From Larix kaempferi (lineage: Eukaryota > Streptophyta > Pinopsida > Pinales > Pinaceae): 64,000 nucleotides of DNA. The notes beneath the pieces are model-generated. The model had not been told where the DNA came from, did no database searches, and saw only the letters and a list, made by a program, of their open reading frames with translations. This document shows positions 23,293 through 33,483 of this stretch, one piece after another (within the stretch, counting starts at the first letter, position 1; the number at the start of each line of letters is the position of its first letter). The translations under genes and the position numbers were made by a program. The DNA lies in NCBI GenBank assembly GCA_027924585.1, contig BSBM01000809.1, positions 7,411,001 through 7,475,000 of the forward strand, read 5' to 3'.

Positions 23293-25110
23293 TACACCCC
23301 CTCTTATATAGAACTCCGTCCCGAAGTTAAATTTTGTTATTGTACTTTTGATATTTAGGCTTTACTTTAATTTCCTATTTTCATCTTCTTGTCATTCTCT
23401 TCTATTTTTCTCAAACAATCATGGCCATAAGCACTAGTGGTTCATATCATCAGTTTTATTTTTCACCCAACCTGGTTCTATATACATTCTTAGGAATTTA
23501 ATCGTAACTTTGCGTAATACAAATCCCATATTTCCTTCATAATTGTCAATACCAACCTAGATCTACGAAGGTCTATGATATCCAAATTAATTTCACATTA
23601 TACAACATCAATAGCCACCCATTAGTTAGCAAATCACCATCAAACAAGACTCCAAATCTATTTGGTCATCCTTCCCTCCAAGAGAAGAAGGTAAACATCA
23701 TAACATATTCCGTCAATCAAAGATGGGTAAGACATGGTCACTTTTTTAACAAATCAAGAGAGAGACTCTCAAATATTCCAAAACCAATTTCCATAACGCT
23801 ACTTCCAAAAAACCCTAAATGTTGGTTCGCAAATTGATACGATTCGAGGCAACGAAACTTAGTGACTTAGTCGAACATTTAAACCTTTAAGTCTTAGTCC
23901 CGTCTTCAGTAGTATCATGTCCAGATCAATGAGCTTATCACATCCTTATTTCATTTAATCGTTTATGTTGTCATAGGGCCACCTCGTCGAACTCATCAAT
24001 TCTCACTACGTGTGTTTTCTTTACCTCATTGAGTTCCATCTCGAGGCTAGTTTTAGTTTCATCAAGGGTTGACTATGTCCTCGGGTTAGCTGTATTACGT
24101 TCAGTTCATTATGTTGATCATATCCATACGTCATTTTACTAAAATTGTCTTCGTTTGGTCCTTTCGGTGGACTTTCCAAGTTTCATCCTATGTATCTATA
24201 TAGTCTCATCAAGTCTTGTCTTAAGGTCTAGTCGTTTCTTCATATTTGTCTCGTCATGTCATGAGGTTAACATAATTGCATTCAACTCATCGTTTCAATA
24301 CTACATTTTATAAAAATTTGTCTTGATTTGGCCTTTTCGGGGAACTTTTCCCATTAATAATGCGTCATTTACCGTTTCCATGGTAATGTCGAGTTTGTTC
24401 TTTTTCATTCTCATTAACATTATTGTCATGCTAGAAAATTAGTTTCGCTCGGCTTAGCCTCCTCATGATAGTAACATAGATATCTTGTTTTCAAATTTCT
24501 AAGTTCGTTTCATCGTCTCGACAATCTTTCAAAGTCTCGTCAATCTGAGTATCTTGATGTTTTGTCTGTTAAAATTTATATCAAATTACATCCTTGTTAT
24601 ATTTCTTGCAACACTCTTTATTCGATGATTTTTTTCCCCAAATCAAATGTTTCACCTAAAGGTTTTGTCCAAATAAACCATTGTTCAAGTTTTTATATAC
24701 GAATTATGAAAAAAAATCAAAACCCCTTTTTCTTTCTTTTATAACTTGTATACCATACATACGGAAAACCTTTCCACATACCAATCATACAAATCAAATC
24801 TTCACTTATTTTACAATCCTTTAGATGTTTAAAAATATAGACCGAGGGTAAGATACTCTAAATTACATATTTCATTAAATTTTGAATTATTCAATGGATC
24901 TAGAATTTATAACCTCTGCTAAATTGAGTTCGTTTAAAATGAAGAAAGTCTTAGACTTTCATTACTTACCTAATTTCTATTAAATGTTAAATTTCTTAGT
25001 ATTAAATACTAATTTGATTAAGATTATTTAATGACATTAATATTATGTATGTTACTGTGATTAACAAATTTATTTATGATTTGATATAGTAACTACTATA
25101 TATGTGTTTA
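23293..25110 (-). other. Decayed retroelement interior, no gene seen
   Basis: This 1.8-kb AT-rich stretch starts with the purine tract of the long LTR at 20784-23292 and would be the 3' end of that element's interior. I found no gag or pol motif in it. Around 24060-24400 there is a degenerate direct duplication with a spacing near 172 bp (ATTTTACTAAAATTGTCTTC at 24133 against ATTTTATAAAAATTTGTCTT at 24305). Towards 25000 it becomes AT-rich repeat sequence like that at 28430-29450. Confidence 0.45.
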
Positions 25111-25115
25111 GTTCC

Positions 25116-26506
25116 TGTTATCTCCCAAATTGACCACCGTCATTTTGGTTGATAGAATGGGTAAAAAAATTTATTTTTGTGAGTCTTGGCCTTCAAATTC
25201 TGTTTTCATCAGAGCAGTTATCCGTTTCAATTGGGAAGAGTCAGCATTCAATCCTAAATCACGAGATTTCAGTATGAGGTTTCTCAAAGCTTCTGTTACA
25301 GAGGAATTTTTCGCTGAAATTGTGTGATCTTGCGAGGCAATTTTGACAGCCTTCCCGAACTCCAAATTCAGATCTGGAAGCACCAATGGATAGCTTATGA
25401 TCTGTAGATCAAAATCGACTATTCGAACATGCAAAACAGACATCGGACGGTTGAGAAAATCGATGTTTTCCAAAGGCAGTTTTTTCAGGAATCCTACAGG
25501 TTTCGGCAGCTTAGGGGAGCCTCCAAGAGCTCATTAGCTGCCGAAAAGGCTGGCTTTCGGAAGCTAACGTGTGAAACTGGAAGAAGGCTTAGCTGCCGAA
25601 AGCCTGTTTTCACAGATCGCTTAAGATTTCGCCCAGATCTCGGATTTGTTCGCTGAAATGGCAGAAGGCTGATCAAAATGAATGAATTATAAATTGTTTT
25701 ATCAATATCTTAAAGGGTTTTGAACAAGATTAAAGTCAAGTGGGTGTTTTGGCTAGTTTTAACATTGTTTTGAAGAAACAGTTCAAGAGATCAAGTGCCA
25801 CATCAGCTAGGTCGAATCTACACATACCTTATCAAAGCCACCGAGCCTTGGGAGGCTAACTGCACTTCACCAACCATCGAGCACAAGAAAGGAGACCAAC
25901 TTATCATCATTTCCTTGATTTTAGGGATCAGTCCCTATCCTTTTGCATTTACTGTCAGTTAGTGTTTTAGTTAATTAAACAGATCCATGCTTTTAGGATC
26001 TGAAAACTGTTTGTAAAGGCTTTAAAAAAGCCTAAGAACTCAGACTGTAGGGGGGGTTCAAGTTTGGATACATTTGGGGCTATGTACTTGACACTTTCTT
26101 GCTATATGAATCACAGTTTTCTTTGGTCATTAGATATCAGTCTGTCTACATTTTCCATTATTCTGCACCCTGTTTGAATTAGCTTAGCTTATGCTCATGA
26201 TTTGAATGGAGGAACTTCTTATTGCTTAGTGTGACCCTGCGTTATGTATGTACTTGGTTGCATAAACCCTGCATGTTAATGTACTTGGTTGTCTAGGAAA
26301 TATTCTTCATACCTTGATTATTTACTGTGGCTGATATTTAATTTCTCGAAGCACTGGCTTATTTAGAGGGATGTCATGTTGTCTTACTGCTTAGTCTTCT
26401 CAGTTATCCCATTGATCCACCTTTTCAGAAAACACAAAAATATGATTTCTCAAGTTACCAAGCATACTTAGCCATAACCACTAAGTAGTTTCTTGGAGAG
26501 CTAACA
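25116..26506 (+). repeat. Left LTR arm, plus orientation
   Basis: The LTR starts TGTTATCTCCC and ends GCTAACA, with TGTTA/TAACA inverted termini. Three bases later the primer-binding site begins, so this copy is a normal 5' LTR. A 100-codon minus-strand frame (25171-25473) is open in both arms but has no recognised domain. Confidence 0.95.
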
Positions 26507-26509
26507 AAT

Positions 26510-26528
26510 TGGCGCCGTTGCCCGGGGA
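26510..26528 (+). promoter_or_regulatory. Primer-binding site, tRNA-Asp
   Basis: TGGCGCCGTTGCCCGGGGA lies three bases after the left LTR. It matches the Asp-tRNA complement typical of plant Athila/Tat elements, with one extra C in the CCC run compared with the form that I know best. Confidence 0.9.
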
Positions 26529-26697
26529 GCGAGGTGAGAAGCTGATCTTCCTGGGAGACGACATAGATCTACTCTTTGATGATAGACAAGGGGTAGACAC
26601 TTATTGGTTATAATCATCTATCTGGCGACTCCATGAAGGATGAACTCAGTGGCGACTCCATTGTTCAGAATTCTGTTGGTGATTCCACTGGTATGAA

Positions 26698-27032
26698 ATG
26701 GAAAAGATCTTAGCTAAGAGGTATGCTTTTTGTGATTTTTCAGATATATCTGGTTTTCCGCATCTAGTTCCAACTATAAATGAATGGGATGATTATCTTC
26801 CCAGATTCAGAGGAAGTAAGTATGATCATCCCGGTGAGCACTTATTCAATTTTCATCAATGCATGCTTGAACATGGCTTTGTTCACGAAGATGTCTTGAT
26901 CAAGCTGTTCAAATTTTCTTTAGAAGGAAATGCTCGTGAATGGTGTCAATCCCTTCCTGCTGTTAGTATCCATTCTCTGAAGGATTTCCATGTGGCTTTC
27001 AATTCATATTACGAGAAGATTTATTCAGAATT
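26698..27032 (+). pseudogene. gag: Truncated gag
   Basis: The ATG at 26698 opens a frame that stays open to the junction at 27032, about 112 codons, and then runs by chance into the inverted LTR. The text is typical of plant Ty3 gag N-terminal capsid: PTINEWDDYLPRFRGSK, then LIKLFKFSLEGNAREW and IHSLKDFHVAFNSYYEKIY. The rest of the capsid, the zinc knuckle and all of pol are missing. The reading frame itself has no stop, so the truncation came from the rearrangement and not from slow decay. Confidence 0.85.
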
Positions 27033-28424
27033 TGTTAGCTCTCCAAGAAACTACTTAGTGGTTATGGCTAAGTATGCTTGGTAACTTGAGAAATCATATT
27101 TTTGTATTTTCTGAAAAGGTGGATCAATGGGATAACTGAGAAGACTAAGCAGTAAGACAACATGACATCCCTCTAAATAAGCCAGTGCTTCGAGAAATTA
27201 AATATCAGCCACAGTAAATAATCAAGGTATGAAGAATATTTCCTAGACAACCAAGTACATTAACATGCAGGGTTTATGCAACCAAGTACATACATAACGC
27301 AGGGTCACACTAAGCAATAAGAAGTTCCTCCATTCAAATCATGAGCATAAGCTAAGCTAATTCAAACAGGGTGCAGAATAATGGAAAATGTAGACAGACT
27401 GATATCTAATGACCAAAGAAAACTGTGATTCATATAGCAAGAAAGTGTCAAGTACATAGCCCCAAATGTATCCAAACTTGAACCCCCCCCTACAGTCTGA
27501 GTTCTTAGGCTTTTTTAAAGCCTTTACAAACAGTTTTCAGATCCTAAAAGCATGGATCTGTTTAATTAACTAAAACACTAACTGACAGTAAATGCAAAAA
27601 GATAGGGACAGATCCCTAAAATCAAGGAAATGATGATAAGTTGGTCTCCTTTCTTGTGCTCGATGGTTGGTGAAGTGCAGTTAGCCTCCCAAGGCTCGGT
27701 GGCTTTGATAAGGTATGTGTAGATTCGACCTAGCTGATTTGGCACTTGATCTCTTGAACTGTTTCTTCAAAACAATGTTAAAACTAGCCAAAACACCCAC
27801 TTGACTTTAATCTTGTTCAAAACCCTTTAAGATATTGATAAAACAATTTATAATTCATTCATTTTGATCAGCCTTCTGCCATTTCAGCGAACAAATCCGA
27901 GATCTGGGCGAAATCTTAAGCGATCTGTGAAAACAGGCTTTCGGCAGCTAAGCCTTCTGCCAGTTTCACACGTTAGCTTCCGAAAGCCAGCCTTTTCGGC
28001 AGCTAATGAGCTCTTGGAGGCTCCCCTAAGCTGCCGAAACCTGTAGGATTCCTGAAAAAACTGCCTTTGGAAAAAAACGATTTTCTCAACCGTCCGATGT
28101 CTGTTTTGCATGTTCGAATAGTCGATTTTGATCTACAAATCATAAGCTATCCATTGGTGCTTCCAGATCTGAATTTGGAGTTCGGGAAGGCCGTCAAAAT
28201 TGCCTCGCAAGATCACGCGATTTCAGCGAAAAATTCCTCTGTAACAAAAGCTTTGAGAAACCTCATACTGAAATCTCGTGATTTAGGATTGAATGCTGAC
28301 TCTTCCCGATTGAAACGGATAACTGCTCTGATGAAAACAGAATTTGAAGGCCAAGACTCACAAAAATAAAAAATTTTACCCATTCTATCAACCAAAATGA
28401 CGGTGGTCAATTTGGGAGATAACA
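27033..28424 (-). repeat. Right LTR arm, inverted
   Basis: This is the same LTR in reverse: TGTTAGCTCTCC at 27033 and GGGAGATAACA at 28424. Its U5 end faces inward and abuts the gag fragment, where a normal element would have a purine tract and a U3 end. The four bases inward from the LTR (AATT on the minus strand) match those between the left LTR and its primer site. Confidence 0.95.
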
Positions 28425-28429
28425 GTTCC

Positions 28430-29452
28430 TATACTAGTAAAAGGTTGAGACAATTTTAGAATGACCCATATAAAAGCTATTTAATGACATAATAGAATTG
28501 TGTTTGTTACTTTAAAAATTTTAATTATCGACATAGCAAGTGATATTGTCTGTGTTGAGTACCATGTTTTATTATATTAGGAGGTTGGTAACATTTTATA
28601 AGCGACAAGAGAAACTATTATATAAGTGTATGCTAAGTTTATTGATTATTAATGATCAAAATCAGTTATAAATTAGAATAGAAATATGATTTATTTATAT
28701 TATTAATACTTATATTTTATTTTAAAAGTTAAGTCGATCAAGGATTATATCATGAATAATAGATTGTGCAAGAAAATTCTTACATAATTTATTATTAAAG
28801 TTATTTAATGATAATATTATCAATGTCTATTCAAGGTAGTATTAAGTGAGTTTCATGTTATTAAAGTTATTTAATGACATTGATATTATCAATGTTTGTT
28901 GCTATTATTAATGTTAACTATTGTGTCTAGGTTGATAAAATATTTTTACTACTTTAAAGTCTAGATTTTACTCTTGTAACTATTAAAATAAATTATGAAT
29001 TAGAATAGAAACATCATTTATTATTATTATTGTTAGTGGTGGTGGTGTGTTAAAAACTAAGTTGATGAATGTTTACTTTATGAATAATAGATTAATGTGG
29101 AAAATTTCTTAGCTATAAATTTATTTAATGATATTGATGTTAGCAATGCCTCAATTATTTATTAATCTTAATTATTTTAACAATCAAAATCAATTATGAA
29201 CTAGAATTATAGCATAAGTGTCATACAATTTGATTTTTTTCAAATAAAAGAGGAAAGAGGAAAAGCCAACTACACTAGTTATTGCAAGTGTTCATTATTT
29301 ATTTGTGAAGTGTTTGAACATGTTGGATTGAAAAAGACATATTATTAATATTTATTAAAACATAGATTTATTATAATCTTTATATTATTATTAGTATTTA
29401 TATTTCTGTATTAAAACAAAATTCATAAATATTTGACTCAAGAATTATTATT
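28430..29452. repeat. AT-rich degenerate repeat region
   Basis: No gene is seen. A module recurs in which TATGAATAATAGATT, AAGAAAATTCTTA and a TTATTTAATGATATTGAT block follow each other, best at 28722-28838 and 29050-29152, with partial copies at 28850-28895 and 29737-29805. Similar sequence occurs left of the inverted-LTR element at 25020-25060, so the element and the MITE-like insert both landed in this AT-rich family. Confidence 0.6.
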
Positions 29453-29734
29453 GGTGTAGTCTAAAAATTCTACGATTTGAGTTGAAATAGATGATTTTTC
29501 CAAGCACAATTTTGAAAAAAAATCAGCCGTAATTTTTCAAAATCCAATTTACAGCTATCAAATTCTAGAATTTTGGGTGCCCCAGGGGTTTTTGAGGGAG
29601 ATGAATCCATTTCTACTATCGAATATTCCAATAAAACACAACTAAATTTAGATTTTGCAAAATAAAATAAAAAACGTCGGATTTTGGCTAAAAATGACCA
29701 TCTAATCCAAATCGTCGAATTTTTAGACAACTCC
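29453..29734. mobile_element. MITE-like element, 282 bp
   Basis: The ends are imperfect inverted repeats of about 25-30 bp: GTCTAAAAATTCTACGATTT at the left and the complement of GTCTAAAAATTCGACGATTT at the right, each preceded by GGNGTN. ATTATT lies on both sides (29447-29452 and 29735-29740) and may be the target duplication, though the AT-rich setting makes this less certain. It has no transposase. The superfamily is not determined. Confidence 0.65.
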
Positions 29735-29740
29735 ATTATT

Positions 29741-30316
29741 AATAAATTGTGTAAGAAATTTCTTACATAATATTAAGTTATTTAACATATTAATATTGTG
29801 TTTGTGATTATTATTAATTTTTTTAATAATTACACTAAGTGTTACTACTTTGTGATTGATTTTTTGGATTAAGTTGTGTGAAAAAATTTCAGACCACAAT
29901 GATATTTTCATGGTTCTCCTGATGATGGGTGGAGTGTCCACTAGAAACATTGGTCTCAAAAACTTTCACAAAGCTTAATCCAGAAAATCAATAGGCTTGT
30001 ATATTAAATCAAGCATTATTGAATTTGATTATGCACATTTGATATAGTGAGATGTTAGGTTGATATAAACAACGGATTGAAAAGTTAAATATTGTTCAAT
30101 GGTTTTATGTAATTTGTATAAAGTATCGTCACATGAATTAACATTGAAGTTGAACCAAACTTTTCATATATGTAGTAAATAATATAAAATTCCTCAAAAA
30201 ATAATTTGAAGAGAATATTTGATACACTACAAACATTGAAAAGTGTTTCCTCATGTATATTAATAAGTCATTCAAAGAACAAAATTACATTCATGAATCA
30301 TCTCCACCTAATGTAA
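29741..30316. other. AT-rich spacer, nothing recognised
   Basis: The first part continues the AT-rich module found at 28430-29450. The rest, to about 30300, shows no repeat, RNA gene or reading frame that I can assign. Confidence 0.4.
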
Positions 30317-33300
30317 TTATATTCGCTGAAGTAGATCAAGTACAACTTCTACACCACATTTATTTATCTTGGTCTTCCCACAATCTATTTTATTTGGCAT
30401 CCATGCCCAAACTATGGTATTAATTGGAATAGATCTAAGTTCTGTGACATCAAGATTTGGTACCCAATATTGTTCCAAAAATTTTCCCTTATATTTCCAT
30501 GAACTAGGCTTCCACCAATCAACATTTACATGAAGAGTCTCACTTTCATCATCCTGGAAGATGTCTAGGTTGGCTTTTGCCATCCAAATCATCTCTCCTT
30601 CGTCCTCATTTCTTGATATAACATCTTTCATTTCTCAACATCATTCATAGGATTGAATGTTGGCTTTGGCTTGTTGCACTTGGGTCCAACATATACTAGT
30701 TCATCTGTCACATTATCAAAATCCCCATCCATAATACTTGACATTGCATGGAGTGCATTACAATTAGCATTAACATTTTGCCTTGTCTTGGGCCAAAAAT
30801 CCTAAGAAGAAGAATCACTTACATCCACTGGTGTATGATCATTGTAGATTTCATCTAATGCATCAAGAAATCTTGTCCAATACTCTACTTTTTTATTCCA
30901 TTCCTTTGTAACAAATGGTGAATTCTCATTTCCAACAGTCTCTTTCCACATTTTTATGTATGATGTTATTTCTTCCTTTAGTTCTTTTAAATGAACATCA
31001 TTTATTTGGGAACTAAGACAAATGGCTTCCTTGTGGGCAATATAGGTCGACCTTCATCATCTATATTCCACAACTCAATTGGTTCTGACCATTCAATGTC
31101 CCTGACGGATTCTTTATACCTCATAACTGGAACATCATTAAGTACAAGAAATTGGAAGTATTGTACATTAAGATGCCCAACTAGTGCAATTTTTCCCTCC
31201 TTGATGTATTGTTTAAGAAAACTTTTGAAGTCATACACTTTGTCAACAAGTGTAGGTGGAAACATTTGTTTTTCTTCAATTGTGCAATATGTATCCATCA
31301 TTTGAGGCAAATAATATATATCTTTACTTTTCAAGTTGGAAGACTTTCTTCCATAGGTTCCATTTATGTCTTCATGGGTGTGCCCGACAAGCAAGAACCC
31401 AACCTCAATAGTGATGAAGACACCAAGTGCAATTAATAGTGATAGAAACATGAAAACATAATGATTCTTATTATCACTAGTTGCATTGTCCAACTGTAAC
31501 AAAAAATGTGGAGGAAGAGACCTTTAAAATCAACATTTTGATTTTGTTATCTTCCATAAGATAGAAAATCATCATACACTCTACATTTTGAGTAAATAGA
31601 GGTTTCAAGTAATGCTTTTGAAAGTGGGTTTCTTGAATTTTCACTCTCATAAAGTAGATAACCATACATATCAAGGTGTGGGTCTTCAAGGTCCCTCAAG
31701 CACATTGCAAGAGATGTAATGGTAAATTGTGATCCCATGTGTACAAATGGTAGGGAGAAATGACCAAAACTTCATGTGTTATGCCCATCTGTTAGCATAC
31801 CTATCAACGACAAACCCAAGTTTGTTCTTGCAATAGATTTTGATTTGATACGTAATATTGGGATTGAAGTCTTTGTTTTGTCCATTTTATCATGGATAAT
31901 GCTCAAGTATTCCTTTGGAAACCGCTCTGACATAATTGTGTGGGCATAGTAGCAATATCTTCCACACATAACAATCTTGTTATGTTTGTTTAGTCTACCT
32001 CGTTCCTTTTCTTCCAACTCTTTTGTAGTCGCTGACTTCATCTGTGCTTTCAACACGATACATTCACTACATTTACTGAAGCTAGTGTTCTTTGAGATTG
32101 CCACATCTTGAAAATGAGTATTCCAAATCTTACTTATTGTTGGTTGTGATATTGATGGATAATTGAGCTTTTAAAGTGCAACATTCATCTCTTTTAACAA
32201 AGAACTTTGGGCGTAAGTTGAAGGCAGCAATCTTAAAGGAGTAAACATTCCATCTTCTTCAACTTGATGTGTTTGGTTTGGTGAAAAATCTGAATTGTCC
32301 ATGAAAATTCTGTGAAATATTTCTATTGCTGCCATGGTATGTGCATGTGCTTTCCATTTGTTGGTGTTACCATGAATGGATTTTATATGTCCATGTTGGA
32401 AACAATGTTGGTAGTTATAGAAGGTGCTTTGAGGAATCTTATTTATCTTGTACCATGCTTTCTTACAAATAATATTTCCATTAAATATCATGTCCTTTAC
32501 TTTCCTAACAGTAGGAGGTAGGCCATGGCCATGGCTCTTTGACATGATTGTGTTTGCATGGAGTGAATTCAAGACAAATTCCCTAATGCCATTTTTATTT
32601 ATGAGTTTCATATCCCTTCTAGCAGTTGCAATGGCTTTTCTATCCACATGTTGAAGACAATATTGTTTGCAACATTCATCCGCTGCCAAAAGTCGGATTT
32701 CTTTCTCTTCATCTTTCTATGTTTGATGGTTTTCAAAAAAAATTGTAGCCACAACTCATTTAATTATTTTATATGGCCTCGTTACATGCATATCAACTGA
32801 GTCTGTATATTTTTCATTATAAATATCCCCATCCCATTTGTTTAAGGGACTTGTGTCTTCTACAAGATCCCATACCACCATTTCCTTCGGTGGCTCCTTG
32901 AAATTTTCCTTGACCCTTAAAATCTCACATTCATCGCCCACCAACTTATTTATTGGCAATCTAACCAAACAGTGTACAGACTTATCCCCAATCCTACATC
33001 TTTCACAAATTCTATATATGTCTTCCACAAAAACACCGAATTCCATTACACCTAGATTTGATCCTCAACCATGTCATCCTCACGGACATTAACTATGATC
33101 CCTTTGGCAATGCACATGCTTGCCCCCGTGAATTCATGTGTAAGAGAAACCTTTTTGCAATTGTATTTAATCCTATCTTGGGGAATATGTATTGGATGAT
33201 CATGACAATGAGGTACCAAATCTGATTTTGGTCAAATCTCATAAAATTCCAATACACCGCCTAGTGTATTCTCAAATCTTGTTGGATGTGGTAAAAGAGA

Positions 33301-33483
33301 ATCATGTTTTAACACATTCTCAATATTAACCACTATGGATCCTTTCTTTACCATCCTTCCATGCACCTTATGGCCAATCTCTGTATTGAATATGGAGCCT
33401 TCACCCACTTTCACTCCACTTTGCAAAAGATCTACTTTGTCTCCATAGAAAATGCAGAAGAGACATTTGCACCTGTACACCAT
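30317..33483 (-). pseudogene. Transposase-like gene of the DUF7869-type family, broken
   Basis: Minus-strand pieces give a consistent protein order. A zinc-binding-like part (33046-32756, ICERCRIGDKSVHCL) is followed at 32689-32171 by a Cys-rich start (CCKQYCLQH) and a helix-turn-helix-like ICKKAWYKINKIPQSTFYNY block. Further on, at 31502-31002, come LQLDNATSDNKNHYVF and VGFLLVGHTHEDINGTYGR. The LDN...ENKN...GHTHEDID signature is typical of a eukaryotic family that I associate with DUF7869 and think has an RNase H-like, transposase-derived fold; this is from memory. The 32689 frame contains one TAA (near 32171) and one TGA (near 31772), and frameshifts follow. No terminal repeats were found. 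Confidence 0.6.

Larger units (their letters stand above)
25116..28424. mobile_element. Retroelement with two inverted LTRs
   Basis: A 1391-bp LTR in plus orientation (25116-26506) is followed by a tRNA-Asp primer site, a leader and the first part of gag. The gag stops abruptly at 27032, where a second copy of the LTR follows in reverse orientation (27033-28424). Both outer ends are therefore U3 ends (TGTTATCTCCC and its complement). A perfect 5-bp duplication, GTTCC, borders the whole unit (25111-25115 and 28425-28429), so it was inserted as a single piece. By eye the arms differ at roughly a dozen positions. There is no pol, and no purine tract beside the second LTR. Confidence 0.92.

Noticed and set aside
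25116-28424. Large inverted repeat as a DNA transposon with long terminal inverted repeats
   Set aside because: The arms are LTRs: TG...CA ends, a tRNA-Asp primer site three bases inside the left arm, and gag after it. A 5-bp duplication also fits retroelement integration.
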